Below, in pieces: positions 32,646 through 46,600 of a DNA stretch of 64,000 bases (its first letter is position 1; every line of letters begins with the position of its first letter). The position numbers and the translations under genes were made by a program. This stretch comes from Diplonema papillatum (lineage: Eukaryota > Euglenozoa > Diplonemea > Diplonemida > Diplonemidae): NCBI GenBank assembly GCA_030068145.1, contig JAPJBO010000007.1:124001-188000 (forward strand), read 5' to 3'. Below the pieces are notes generated by a model, which was not told the DNA's origin, made no database searches, and saw only the letters and a list, made by a program, of their open reading frames with translations.

Positions 32646-33731
32646 CCCTTCATCAAGTGCCGCGGTACCGACCGCTGCAGAAGGCGTTAGAAAGAAAGGA
32701 AGGAAAAGAGGCTCTTGTGTTTTTTCTTTCCCCCCCGGGGTTTCACGTACCGCTGTTCTTTTCTTTTTTTTTTTTTCCGCGCCCGCTTTTTGCCTACCCT
32801 ATCTGCTTGCTAGCACGCTGATGCCCAAACTGGGCCACCTTACAACCTGAGCTCTGGATCCAGCTGCGAGCTTGCAGCAGCATTAATATACGATATTGGT
32901 GCTGGAATTAACGCGCTCGCCCTGTTCAGCAACTGTGGGGCGACAACGTACGAAGGGGGCCCGGCGCTCGCAGCCTGTGGCATCAAACCAAGTCACGGTG
33001 CATGGACCCTCGCCGTCAGGTGGGCTGCACTGCCGTGAAGCTCGTACTTTGAACATCAGGCCACTTGACCCGTGGACTTGGTACCACAACCACTGGTCAA
33101 AGTGGGAGAAATTGGGAAAACCCCACTGTAGCGAGTTCTTGTTTTTCGGGTTGAGGGGGCCTTGTAGAGGTGCAGCTCGCTCCCGGCCGGGGGTAGCAGT
33201 CGTCGGTCGGAACAGGGCTCAAAACGTGTGAACCAGGCGGGAGCGCAGAGACAGCTGCTGCACGACGGGGAAATCTGGAAAGCCGGAAACTCCGTGCAGC
33301 AACCACCGCAAGATGCAAGGAGTCTTGAGCCGCGCACCAGGCACATACCCGGCAAAACCTGAAACTGATCGCACCCATTAAACCACGCACTTCAACGCAC
33401 ACCACGCACACACATACCAACCCACACTCAAAAAGGAGGGGAAGAAGGGCGCTCCAAACGAGGACAACGCCTTAGCGCTGCGTTGGGGGGGCCACACCGG
33501 GCGGCGCAGGAAAGCCGAGCGTCGAATCAGCACTGTCCCGCCCCTTCGCCCCCTCCCGCGGGTGGTGCAGCGACGCGCACGGCGTGCGCTCAGCGTTTTT
33601 CTTTCGGACGAGCACTTTTCTTTGCGACGGGCAACGACATACAAAAAGAGAGGGAGGTCGCCGCTTAGCATCCGAAGCGGCCGGCCTCGCGTTTGCACCC
33701 ACCAGGACCGAAGGCGGGTGCGGCGCGCATC

Positions 33732-36281
33732 ATGCGTCGCGTGATCAGCCAGCAGCGGCGGTGCCTCTTCGGCAGCACGCGGGCTCTGCTGGAGCAGGAC
33801 CACTACAAGGTGCTGAACATCCCACGGAACAGTACGTCGCAAGACATCAAGTCGGCGTACCGAGCGCTCGCGAAGAAGTACCATCCGGACATGTCGGGCA
33901 AAGGAAACGCCGACATGTTCAGCAGGGTCAACGACGCGTACCAACAGCTATCAGACCCGCAGAAGCGGCAAGTGTACGACATGTCCTCGGCCGGTATGGG
34001 CAGTGCTGGAGGCATGGGCGCCGGCGGAAGCGCAGCAGGCGCCGGGCACAACTACAACACAGCGCAGCAAGGCTTCCAGGGCTGGAACGACATGGAGTTC
34101 AACTACGCGGGAACGCACTCGCAGAAGATGGGAGCGGACCTCGGAAGGATGTGGGAGGAGATCTTCAACGACGGGAAAGGCGCGGGAAGCGCGCCGCACG
34201 CGGCGCGGTACCAACCGGTCCGGGGAGGCGACGTGTCGATAAAGGTGAAGCTGGGGTTCTTGGAGGCCGTCGAGGGGTGCCAGAAGGAAGTATCGTACTA
34301 CTACCAGCGGAAATGCGTGCCCTGCAAGGGAACCGGGTCGAGAGGCGGGGAAGCGGTGAGCAAGTGTTCGGCGTGCCACGGCCGCGGCAAGTCAACGAAG
34401 ACGAATGGTTACTACCACGTGGAGCAGCCGTGCACCGTCTGCGGGGGAGCCGGTGAAATCATCCGTGCGCTCTGCAGCACGTGCGGTGGGAAGGGCACCG
34501 CCAAAGAACGCACCACCCAGCTCGTCACCATGCCTGCTGGCGTCAACTCCAAAGACCGCCTCCGCGTCAACGGTAAAGGCGACGCCGGTATCCGTGGCGG
34601 CGCCCCTGGCAACCTCTTCGTCGACCTCATCGTGGACAATGACACCGTGTTCACTCGCGATAAGTACGGCCTTTTTTTGTCCCCCCCGTTACCTGGTCGA
34701 ATGTGTCGAATCGTACCTGGTCGAATGTGTCCGTGGTGTCGGCCGCAGGAGTCTTTTCTGGCTAGCCGAAGAGAGTACGGAGGTAACACAAACTACCAGA
34801 CCAGCGGAGGCCACCGCAAAAAGATTTCTTACCTTTTTCTTTATCCCTCAAAACCAGCACCAATAACAACGACCCCCCCGTTACCTGGTCGGGGACCTGG
34901 GGCTGTGCAGTCGGTGCGAAACCCTTGCTCAATACCTCCACACCCACAGAGAAGACATCCACCTGATCCAGCCTGTGACGGTGTCAGATGCAATGCTCGG
35001 CGCGAAGATTTCCGTGGCTACTATCAGCGGCGACGTTGCGTTGACCGTGCCGCCCAGCACGCAACAGGGCGACAAGATCGTCCTGAAAGGCAAAGGTGTT
35101 CGAAAGCCGAACCAGAACCAAGTAGGCGACATGTACGTTCACTTCCACGTTCTCATTCCCAAGTATGTACCCTACCCACCCTTTGCTCCTGATTCAATCA
35201 CTTTGCTCATCCTTCCCCGGTAAGGTGGGCACTCTGACGTCTTTTGGCGTGGCCGGCGCACCCACCGCCCACGCTTTGTGGCTGGACCTGGACGGAAGAC
35301 GGAGTTGGTGTTGGACAAAGAAACGATCCGCGGTGCTAGTCGGGCTTGTTGTGGGGCGATTCTTTCGGGTCTCACACGGGATCCCGTAACGGAATGACAC
35401 TGTGGAGGTGGGGTTTCCTTGTTTTCGCCTTCTGCGGCCATTTTTCAAGCCTAAACGAGCATCTGGCCACCTTTTTTGAATTTCCGGAGCCTGGAACGAT
35501 GCCGTGCCTGAGTATCCGCTAGACGGATCCTTCCCGTGCCTGAGTATCCGCAAAACGGATCCTTCCCGTGCCTGAGTTTCCGCAAGACGGATGATCCTTC
35601 CCGTGCCTGAGTATCCGCAAGACGGATCCTTCGTTCAATGGAAGCTGAGACTTCTTATCAAGATGCTGACCGCCGTTCTAAACCGTGCGGTTGCCAAGAC
35701 GAGCCCGCGACATATCAAGTTACCTGGCCAGGCGGTCTCGCCCGCCAGCCAAAACGCACCTGGCTTCGCCACCACCGGCGCGTGCTATCCATGTGGCAGG
35801 GCCGCGGTTAGCGCCGCGCCTCCGACGTAATGACTTACGCCCCGTCGTAGTACGGGCAGTTCGAACATGACACGACACGTGCAAAGTTTGCAGCGGTTTG
35901 TGCAGTCTATCGTCACAGATTGTTGCTGCATATCATGCTTCGGTCGCTTCTTCGCTTCTTGCCCCGCGTAGTACGGGCAGTAGTAAGGCGGCCGGATACT
36001 CCTCGGAGAAGTGGTCCCTGCACTCTTACTCGTCTCTCCTTCTCTCTCTCACCTTGTCTGTCTTGCACAACTGCCTCGTCGTGGGAAAAAGACCGGCACA
36101 CAGTGCAGAGAGGACACGCCTCGAATTTACCACACCAAACAGGTCGCTGACCCAGAAGCAGCGGCTCGCCCTCGAGCACTTCGCGGAGGATGAGGACCGC
36201 AGCTCCTCGCTTGACTTGCAAACGATGATGCGCGTCAAGAGCAAGTATCAGAACCTGATCACCTTCAAAGGTGACATTTAG
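33732..36281 (+). CDS. Type I (DnaJ/Mdj1-like) Hsp40, probably mitochondrial (three exons)
   Basis: Exons 33732-34663, 34950-35162 and 36143-36281 sum to 1284 nt (427 residues) with all phases matching. The start MRRVISQQRRCLFG is Arg-rich with no acidic residues, like a mitochondrial presequence. The J domain spans about residues 22-90 with HPD in KKYHPDMSG. A Gly/Ala-rich linker follows. The zinc-binding domain has four CxxCxGxG repeats: CVPCKGTG, CSACHGRG, CTVCGGAG, CSTCGGKG. The two client-binding barrels continue through exon 2 (AMLGAKISV) to the short last exon (SLTQKQRLALEHFAEDE). It would stimulate the ATPase of a mitochondrial Hsp70 and deliver unfolded substrates. Intron 1 (286 bp) contains a copy of repeat R1 and two copies of GTTACCTGGTCG. 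Intron 2 is 980 bp. An alternative without splicing ends early and loses a conserved barrel. Confidence 0.88.
34775..34890 (+). repeat. Repeat R1 copy in DnaJ intron 1
   Basis: Shares its leader (GGAGGTAACACAAACTACC) and core (AAGATTTCTTACC, CCAGCACCAATAACAACGAC) with the intergenic copy at 15.3 kb. A reverse copy lies near 55803-55865. Confidence 0.7.
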
Positions 36282-37608
36282 GGCGCAGCTTTCCGCAAGC
36301 ACCGCGGGCACCTCTGCCTGCGCTTTCGCACGTTTCAAGGTGTCAACATTACGCATGGGCTTGCCGATGACTCCCCACCAACGCAACTCGAGAATGAGAG
36401 CACCTTCAACTTGTCAAACTGCCGTGCATAGTAGTCGACGGTTGGTACTGACCAAGCAATCACCTGTCGACGACTCTCTACCAACACCGCAACAAGTGAC
36501 CGAGGATACCTTCAACTGTCATTTGCGGTAGCCATGGCAGGCATCAGCTATTAGTGAGCATGCAACAACTGCCCGCTGATATTTCCCACCACCGCAGCAA
36601 AGCAACTCGCCCGCTGATGATGACTCCCACCGCAACAAAGAAGCTGAGAGCATCCAAGCTGACGCTGTCTGACGCGGCTGCGCGTGTTGCCGATGTTTGT
36701 TGTATTAGCAACGAACAGGCGACCGCCGTCATACCACGCGACGTACCCGAAACTGATGAGTTCTTGCTTCCGGTGCACACACAGACCCTTCCCCACGCTG
36801 CCACGGAAGAGATTACGGCTAAAGGCCCCCAGTGTCCCTCGCATGTCAGATGCAGGGAATAGCTGCCTGCGCTGCTCCCTCTCCCCTGCAGTATCAACCA
36901 TGTACGGAATATGCACCGAGCGTGCCATCCGTTGTACCCATCAAACTGTCAGAGAGGAAAGGACCACCTTTTTGTACCTGGACCCAGGTGCACATTTCTC
37001 CTAGCCTCCATCCCACCCTCTTCTCCCCGGCTTGCTCGGAGCGACCACACTGACTTCGCACAAATCATCGCACGCCTTCCCGCCACCCATTTTCCGCACC
37101 CTCCCTTCATTCCGACCTGTATATGGAGCCAAGTCGTCCGGCTCCGGGACGCTTCCGAATAAAAGGTGCATTAAAAGACAAGGCCAGTAACGGTAAAACC
37201 AAATAGTGCCCGTCAGCATTTTCTTCATTTTTTTTTGTTATTGTTTCTCGAGCGCACAGGGGCAGCAGTCAGTTGTGAGATTGACAGGTGAGCAGCGCCA
37301 CCTCACCCAGCTCTCAGATCAACTTGCGTCCTGCATCTGGTTCAGCTGCTTCAAAGGGAACTGCCCAGGTACACTCCAGCTGGGCGCGCCTTCGTTGCGA
37401 AGGTTGCTGCGCCGCCGCTAGGGTGGCAGCTGTGTCAGGTCAAATGGCGAGCTCTGGGGCTCTGTGATGGGTGAGTGCACACACCTAGGCAGGGCTGCAT
37501 CCACCTCGTGTTGTAGCCGTGTTGTGCATACGGCCCAACCTCCTCATCACTACAGGGCAAGCCTTTCGCGACCGGTTTTGCGAGGTAGTCGGCGACTTGT
37601 GCAGTCTA

Positions 37609-37610
<2 letters not shown>
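36282..37610. other. Intergenic stretch
   Basis: No supported gene. Near-repeats of AACTGCCC/CTCGCC phrases occur around 36420-36620. The phrase GCAGTCTATCGTCACAGATT, seen at 30961 and 35905, reappears shortened at 37600 just before the first GT array. Confidence 0.4.
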
Positions 37611-37672
<62 letters not shown>

Positions 37673-37680
37673 TGTTGCGG

Positions 37681-37718
<38 letters not shown>
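37611..37718 (+). repeat. GT microsatellites, arrays 1a and 1b
   Basis: Two GT runs (about 37611-37673 and 37683-37717) are separated by GTGTTGCGGAC. The same TTGCGGAC follows array 3 at 38612. Confidence 0.95.
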
Positions 37719-37720
<2 letters not shown>

Positions 37721-37859
37721 ATCCTTACTCCGTTCTATGGACTTGTCGACGTCTCTGGAGGTCTCAGCTCCACTGGCCACGACACTGGCCGGTTGCTTCG
37801 CGCTGGCGTTCTCCAGCGGGTGCACGTCCTCGCAGCAACTGCGGGATGCAGGGCAACAA

Positions 37860-38614
<755 letters not shown>

Positions 38615-38673
38615 GCGGACCCGTTTTAACGTGGTGCCTCCCTTTACGAAAGTACGACCACGCTCATTTATGG

Positions 38674-39480
38674 CTAGGTAACGGCCGATGCACCCTCGGG
38701 CTGGGAGTGGGGGTCTCTGTTCGCTCTTCTGTTTGCATGGTGCTTCGGGCAGCAGCTGGCTAATGCTTCGTTTGCTACTACGCAGTCGCCGCAGCGTCCT
38801 AGTCTGTGTGCTGTGCAAAAGTGCATCCGGGGCCTTAGACCATCCGATCGCTGCTTGAGGCGACAGCAGGTCTCCGCCGGTAGGCGCTTTTTGACGCACT
38901 CCCTGCATCGCGGCTTCCTGTGATGCGAGCAAACCACTCCGGGGCGGGAGGTATTCACCGCGCCTTCTGGGGCCTCGAACGGGGGGGCTCCTTCGCACGG
39001 TTCCGTGCTTGAGCTTCTTCCTGCCGCTTCAGCCTTCGTCTTCCAATCCGGCTTTCCCTGCGTCCACCCTGCCGGATAGGCCTCCTCTGGCAAAAAAGTT
39101 GCGGCCCATCCCAGGTGCGGAGGGAACGGGCTGTTTTCTTGTTGGTCTGGCCGATTTTCTCGTGTGTGTTCGCGTATCTTCATGATCACATCCTCGGTCG
39201 CGGTCAATAACTGTGCACGCCTCGAAACACCCCGCACAACCGTTCCTCCCACAGATGTCAAAACGGTGGTGGAGTATTCATGGCCGCAGAACCACGGCTG
39301 TGCAACCACCTTCCCATACGCCTTCCCCATTTCGATGAGGCTGAGCGCTTTTCCTAGACCGGACCGACGGAAGTTTGCCAGCATGGTCTCTTGTTGCTGC
39401 CGGGTGGGCCTTTGGCGTTGCACCAGGTCCATGGCGGCGTTGCTGAGCGCGTCCGCGTCTGTGTTCTGCTGATGGGAAAC
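38674..39480 (-). mobile_element. Retroelement pol-end fragment 1 (RNase H tail plus Cys/His motifs)
   Basis: A fossil fragment on the minus strand. It begins with the end of a retroelement RNase H (DADALSNAAMDLVQ) and continues into a basic region with two copies of a C-x2-H-x4-C-x2-C-x9-CC motif, ending EGASAVT. It is truncated at its 5' side and has no reverse transcriptase. The family (LTR or tyrosine-recombinase type) cannot be settled from this piece. It lies head to tail with fragment 2. Confidence 0.6.
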
Positions 39481-39516
39481 ACCTGATGCGGAGTATAGCC
39501 CAGGTTTTCAGCTATT

Positions 39517-40272
39517 CTACGTTACGGCTGAAGGTCCTGCCGGCTGCTCGCGGTGATCCCGCGCTGTTCGGAACTGTAGCCTTGATTGGTTCAGGCTTCC
39601 TGCTTCGTGCCCCGTGTGCTGCTGGTTGCAACATGTATCCGGGGGTAGTCGCCTCTTTTTACACGTGGCGCAGCGGCGGGCGTCGTGCTTCTCGCATTTG
39701 ATCGCTGCATTACTTGGTCGCCTCGCCGTTGGTGGGCGGCGAGACCGTTGGCCGCTTGCGCCTCTCTCCTGCTCTCTGCCCTTCCACTCTGCCGTTTCCT
39801 TCCAAGTTGCATCGTACAATTGCTCGGGGTGCATACTCGCCGCCCATGCCTCATGCGCCACGAACGGGTTCGAGCGATGTGATGTGCTGGGTACTTGTTG
39901 GGCCATTTTTCGCAGAACTGTCTCGGTTTGCGGGGCGAGTTCGGCCCGGCACGAGATGCCCTGCATGACCCCTCCGCCTAGCGCCGTGAGGCTGGTAACA
40001 TTTGTTACGTGCCCGTAATGCCACGTCATACCGCAGATCCGGGTTGCTGCACCGGTGATCGCCCGTAATGACAGACTTTTCGCCAGCGCGCTGCTCCGGT
40101 AGTCGTTGTACTGCGCCCTTATCGTCCCTTCTTGCGCATTCGTTTCGGCATGCACCATGTCCATCGCGGCGTTGCTCAACGCATCTGCGTCGACATTGCT
40201 TGCACGCGGTACATGTTCCAGTTCAAAATCGAAACGCGGCGACAGGTCGGCCATGTTCGCGGTGGCTTGCAA
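39517..40272 (-). mobile_element. Retroelement pol-end fragment 2
   Basis: A paralogous fossil fragment on the minus strand: RNase H end (FELEHVPRASNVDADALSNA), a shared middle region, one C-x2-H-x4-C-x2-C-x9-CC motif (from CEKHDARRCATC) and a C-terminus ending GPSAVT like fragment 1. A CA run (the GT array at 40289-40523) abuts its 5' side. It is truncated and moderately diverged from fragment 1, so both are not recent. Confidence 0.6.
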
Positions 40273-40288
40273 GTAGTACGGTCGCAGG

Positions 40289-40525
<237 letters not shown>

Positions 40526-40600
40526 ATTAGAAAACTAAGGGGTGCTGCAACTCAGGGTGGGCGACACTGTTGTGTGTCATCAGAAAAGGGAAGAGCGAAA

Positions 40601-43600
40601 ATGTCGAACTTGTTCGAAGTTCTCGGCGTCTCCGTCAGCAGCGATGAGAGGGCCATCAAAAAGGCGTACAAGGAGCTTGCGCTCAAGCACCATCCAGACA
40701 AAGGTGGCGACCAGGAGATGTTCAAAAAGGTGAACGAAGCCTACGACATCCTGATGGACGAGGAACAGCGGGAGAAGTACATCACCCTTGTGCAGGCGAA
40801 CACGCACAGCAGCGTCCTCGATCAGTTCGTCAGGCAGCAGGAGGAGTTCGCGAAGGAGAACAACCTGGCCCGACCCAGCAGTAAGTACGAGCGAACCTGC
40901 CGCAACTGGATGAAAGGTCGCTGCACGCAGAAGGCGTGCCTTTACCGCCACTACCGGACAGCCGATACCGACAAGAAGCGGTCCAACAAGGTACGCGTAC
41001 GTTTATCCCAGAAGCAAAGCGAGCAAGTAAAGTGTACACGAAACACCCAGTACGTATTAGCTTTAAAAGAACTCATTCGACGAAGTTCACCCGGAGACTC
41101 TAAAATCCCGGATTCTCAAACGAACTATAACTCTAAGAAAATCCAGACACCGGGATCTTCCTGACGAGCACGCAACCCGGTGAACATAATCAAGAGGTCG
41201 AAGATTAGCGTCGAAACTTCCTGGTATTTCACGCCGTAGCAGAACGACCACACCCTACCCAATCCCAAACACCCCCTAAACGCGTTAGGGGACTTCACAA
41301 GGTTTCACAACGCACACACGGAACGACACATCACCCGAAACGAGCGGCATCTCACTTTTTTCAACACCATACCCAAGCCTCAACGGTCAACCGGAGACTC
41401 TAAAATACCGACCTTCTAATCCACAAATAACGCAAGAAAAAGCACCCGCGTTCAAGAGGGGGTACCTGTCGAAGAAGAAGGAAAAAAAATACTCGACGTA
41501 GCTGCTTCGACTCCGAATGGAAGGGGGGAAATATAGAGGTAAGGGGCAAATACAATACAAACACAATCTGATTTGTTCTTCGCTTACACCACCGTGTGTT
41601 GTTTTCTCACTCAGGATTTTTTGACCTGTTGTGTTTGTGTGATTTGTCGTGTAGGGGTAGACCCGCATGACCTCACGTCCGTTCAACACGTGGTTCGGTA
41701 GTTACAGCACTTGGGATCCCTTCTGTTCTTTGTCGGGCAGCATCGTCGAGCATTTCCTTTCAAGCTGGCGCTTATGTAAAAATACTCGACGTAGCTGCTT
41801 CGACTCCGAATGGAAGGGGGGAAATATAGAGGTAAGGGGCAAATACAATACAAACACAATCTGATTTGTTCTTCGCTTACACCATCCAGGACCCCCAGGG
41901 ACCACGCAGTGGCCTTTCAAGTAGTCAGATCCGGAGGAGGCGAGAGATCTTCCTCCTTCGGTAACCACCCTCCAGGCGTCGCGTTCTCTTTCGCCTGGGT
42001 ACCCCGGGTGTACTCGTCCGCCCTCTGTTCGTGGGTCGGCACCCACGTAGCCGTGAGCTCAAGTCCGTACTCTCGGGCCAGATCAAAAATGCGCGACAGA
42101 ATTATGTTCGCCGCGTAATTCTTTGAGTGGCCCTTGTTCAGGCAATGAACCGCCGGTAGGTTGTCTACCATCAGCTCTACGGACACTCCTCGGTGTGCTC
42201 TAACGGCTAGCTCGAGGCCTTTCAACACTGCGAAAAGCTCTTTCAAAAAAATGTGCTTTTCTGCGAAGTGACCAAAGAAAATGCCCTGTGACACCCGTTC
42301 GGGCTCACCCTCGAGCAGCGCCGCCCATTCTTTTGAGGAGGCGTCGGACCATAGTCGGATCGACTGCCCCCCGCGCGTGCCCACTCGCGTGACCCACCGG
42401 TTCTCCCCGATGGTCGCCGTGAGGCTTTCAACTTCGCGGGCTGTCGACGCCGGAACGTTCACCGGCACGTCCCATGCCTGCAGACCTCCCACCGACAGTC
42501 GTGAGGAGAGTCTCTGCACGAACGAAAGAGCGCACCGGGCGTACGCCAAGGGAAAACGCGTTGTGTACGCGAACCACACCAGAGCGCCGAACAGCCTGTA
42601 GAACGCCCGGGGAGAAACGGCTCCGCCCCGGAAAACGGCGAGTTCGGAAGACCGCAGCAGCTTTTCAACCCAAGCAGTGGCCATACTGTACCGAGGTGGG
42701 CTGCTGGCCAGATCGAACCGCAGCCCCAAAAGGTCGAACTGCGTGAGGGGGATCCCGTACTGGCCTTCGTCGTCGTTGAGGACGCAGTTCACCTCACGAC
42801 ATCGCCGGGCGAAACGTGTGAACTTCTCTTCCGCCTCGGCCAAAGAATCGCCCACGATGATGAAATTGTCAACCCACGGGAGACCGTCAGTCTCCGGCAG
42901 GATGACGCGAGAAGCTCTCTGTGCTATCGCCGGAGCCCAGCTCCAGCCCATGCACATCGCCCTTAAACGGGCTCTGACGAAACTCCCACGTGGGCCCGCA
43001 AGGTTCATGCCGAAATACCCGCGGACGCCCTCATCCAGTTCGAACTGGTAGAAGTAGCTCTTCGCATCCGCCAGGTAGACGACCGCCGAGCTTAGCACCC
43101 GATCGATCACGTCGGGCATGGAGGGCAGGAGCATCGGAGGCGGTCGGGGCATGACAGCGTTCAGCTTTCGTCCATCGCATACGAACCTCTCCCCCCCGCT
43201 CTTCTTGGGAACCGTGAATGCGGGGAGCACGACTCTCGGATGCTCGTGTGCTACCTCCGCGACACCGTACTTCAGCAGGTCCGGAAGGTGGTGTAACATC
43301 CGCCTCGAGGTCCCGCGCGCTATGGCCTCTGAGTGCCAAGAGGAGGCGTCGCGGACTAGCGCGGACTCGAAAGACTCACGCGACCTGATAACGTCCAACA
43401 CGCCTCCGAGTAGGCCGTGTGTATCCATGGCAAGGAGCCTGTCGAGATCCATGAAGGAGGACGTGATGGGCGCTAAATACCCCTCCGAGCTGCGCTGCGC
43501 CGGAGGAGCGGCAAGCTCGTTGACGATGAGGTCGCCCCCGTAGGCGACGGTGACGAAAGGCGTAAAATCCGACGGCGGGGCATCGCCGATGCCCCCATGG

Positions 43601-46600
43601 TGCCGGATCGCTTCCAAAAACGCCGGGGGGGGTACATCCTGCGACAAAGCATCGGGTCCAGGATAGCACTTGGACAGGGGGTTACGAGGAGCTCTCTTCG
43701 GCGGCCTGTATGGGAAAACCGGTTCCAAAGGGAGGCTCACAGGAGGGTTGCCGACGCGCCTGCCGTCTCCCGGACGAGGGGTACCTCCGCCTCCGGGAGG
43801 TAGCGCACAAGGGCATCCTGGGTCGAGTGGCGGGACACTCTCCGGAGCGTGTCGAGGTCGACGCCCATCCTCAGGAGGCGAAACAGCGCCCCCCGGCGCA
43901 GGGAATGCCCCGTCAGAGCCTGGTTGGCCCTCTTCAGCGCCGCCACGACGCGGCGGAACGTGACGCCCGCGAAAATACGTTGACCCGGGCGCGTGGAGCG
44001 GAGGAGGGATCGGAGAGTCTGATCCTGCGGGGGTGGAAGGACCACGCCGGTCACCTGTCCCAAACGGAAAGGGTCCGATTTCGAGCCGACCCAGTTCACC
44101 GACCAGAAATCGGAGCTCTCGGTCACGTTTCGGGCCTCTCTGGTAAGGACATCGTCCACCCGGGCTGCCCCCTGCCACGCGAGGGTGATGGCCAGACGCA
44201 TCACGGGATCTGATTCGAGGCGCACGGCGCGCTCCACATCCTCCTTTGTGGCCGGAACTGCCTGCTTGGTCGGCCGCAAAGCACCCGCCCTCTTCAGGGA
44301 CCTGACGAAGTCTCGAACCAGCTGACTCTCGATCGGTCGACCGAGACGCTTCTCCGCGGATTGTACGTTGACCACGTACTGTATCGCGGTGGACGGAGAG
44401 ATGGGGTTCAGTTCGCGCGACAGGAGACGCGTCACAAACAGAACGACCGCCGTCGGAACGTCCAACGGCGTACCGAATCGCGTCTCCCAGTGATGGCGGA
44501 ACTCTAGGAAGCGCCGGTACACCGAGTGAACGCCGCGTCGCGTCGACAACGCCAGCGCGTCGCCGATGTACGAGTTGGCCTTGCCAACAAGTCTCTCCCG
44601 CTCGCCGTTCGACAGCGGAGGCTCCAACAAAAGCGCCCGACCACCGGATGTCGCGCGCGGAGGTGGGGGGAAGCGGTCCAGGATGCTCAACGAGACCCCT
44701 TCCTCCTGTTGCCGGTGCGCGCCCCGTCCGCCTGCGGAAGGGGGGCTGCGCTGTGGGGAGGGGCAGCGCGCCTCGTCTGTGGTAACCCCCGAGACCGGGC
44801 GGGCTTCGTTGGCTGCTCGTCCGCCTTCCGCATCGCCTGGTACCCCCGGCGGAGAAAGGCGGGCACCACGTCCTCCTCGTGGTACGCCTTCTGGAGGTCC
44901 GCCGCAACGGACCAGCCCGCCTTGAGGCCTGTTTTGAGTACCACTAGGCGGTGCAAGGTGCTCTCGGCGAGCTGCACCATCCCCTCTGGGTCGGAGGAGT
45001 CGTCCATCAGATGCAGGATGCACGAGAGGTGGTGAAGGAGGTGCTGGCCGTCGTTCGCCAGGGTCTGCGACCCGTTGAGGACTTCCGCGAAAATATCGCG
45101 GATGTGGACGAGGAGCAGCGACTTCTCGACCTGCCCGTAGGACAGCCACACACGGGGGTCGAGGAGCCCGGGGCCCGGGGTGATCAGCGCTGGTTGGGAT
45201 TGAACGGACCCGCGCTCCAGCGCGTCGAGCGGGTCCTGCTGAAAAACCTCCGTCTGGGAGGGTGCCGAGAAATGTTGCCCCGCGAATGGGTTCTCCTGGA
45301 CCGGTTGGGCGGGAGCCGGCGGCTGGGGGGCAGAGAAGGGCGCCGGAACATGGCCTGCCCCCGCGTGATGCGACCCGAACGGGACGCGAGAGGCATCGAC
45401 GAGGGGAGGCGGGGGCGGCACTTCCATGCTGCGCTGGACAGATGGGCGCTGAGGGGCTGGGGGCGAGGAGCGTTCCACGAGCTCCAGCACCATCGCGGTG
45501 AGGCGCTCCACCTGGCCCTCCAGGCGCCGGATGTCGTCCGGGCGTTCCGCAAACGTCACCCGCCTCGCGGGCGTGTCCTGCACGTCGACCTGCAGGGCCC
45601 GGGCGACCTCTTCGTCTCCGTCCGGTGTTCCCGGGAGCGGAATCCCCGAGGGGGTGCGCGGAGCAGCAGCGGAAGACGAGGCGGCGGAGGGGTCGGCCGC
45701 GGCAGCAGCAGCAGAAGTGGCGGCAGTTGATGAGGCGCGGGCCGCCGCTGTGGCCGCGGCGGCGGAGATGGCGGCGTAATCCGCCGAGTCTGAGTGCGAG
45801 GCGTCGGCGGAGCGGCCAGGCAGTCGAGGGGAGGGGTCTTCGCGGTCCGGCGACACCGACCGGACCAGTTCCTCGAAGTCAGCACGGGTGGCCGTGGGCG
45901 CGGACGCGCATGCCAACCAAGCCAACACCCACTGCGCCGTCCCGCTCGGCGGCTGCTCGCCCCCCAGGGCCCCTAGCAGGGACCTCAGGTACGCGTCCGC
46001 GGAAGCGCCGGCCTCCCCCGCCAACCGGATAATCGGCCGCAGTCGACCGTTGTCCGGACGAAAATGGAAAGCGGACGGAACTTGGAGCCCCGTAGCCTGC
46101 TTCACCCACTCCACCGCGGCCTCCCTACTCCACTTCATCCCTTTTTGTTCTTCGCTTACACCACCGTGTGTTGTTTTCTCACTCAGGATTTTTTGACCTG
46201 TTGTGTTTGTGTGATTTGTCGTGTAGGGGTAGACCCGCATGACCTCACGTCCGTTCAACACGTGGTTCGGTAGTTACAGCACTTGGGATCCCTTCTGTTC
46301 TTTGTCGGGCAGCATCGTCGAGCATTTCCTTTCAAGCTGGCGCTTATGTAAAAAAAAAAAAAACGCTGCAGAAAAAGCGCGATGAAAAGGTCCACCCGGA
46401 CGACCGACACCAACACAAAAGACACAGAGGCGCGCCTTCACGAACTGCTTTCATTCATACAGCACCAAGTAGCACCACGCAGGCGCTTTGCGCACGGGTG
46501 TGAAGGGTGACAATTTACGCCCACATGAGCCCCTCCCTCTCCCGCCACCTCCCTTGTGCTGGGTATTTAAAAGCGCGGCTCCTCGAAACGAAATATGAGG

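Larger units (their letters stand above)
41482..46360 (-). mobile_element. Tyrosine-recombinase retrotransposon, apparently whole, with split direct repeats
   Basis: Read on the minus strand the layout is A1 (about 46350-46145), gag-like ORF, tyrosine recombinase, RT-RNase H, B1 (about 41884-41782), A2 (about 41782-41573), B2 (about 41592-41482). This split direct repeat arrangement is known from PAT- and Ngaro-type elements. The order recombinase before RT-RNase H matches VIPER of trypanosomatids, and no methyltransferase was seen, which also argues against DIRS/PAT. By eye A1 and A2 are identical over about 200 bp and B1 and B2 over about 105 bp, so insertion is very recent. It looks whole. 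It lies antisense in intron 1 of the J/CCCH gene, and its poly-A/T edge at 46350-46363 marks one border. No target duplication is evident, as expected for recombinase-mediated insertion. Confidence 0.85.

Noticed and set aside
43740-44907. N-terminal extension of the RT-RNase H frame as an extra domain of the retrotransposon
   Set aside because: Its composition is a shifted reading of the recombinase ORF on the same strand, and no domain is visible.
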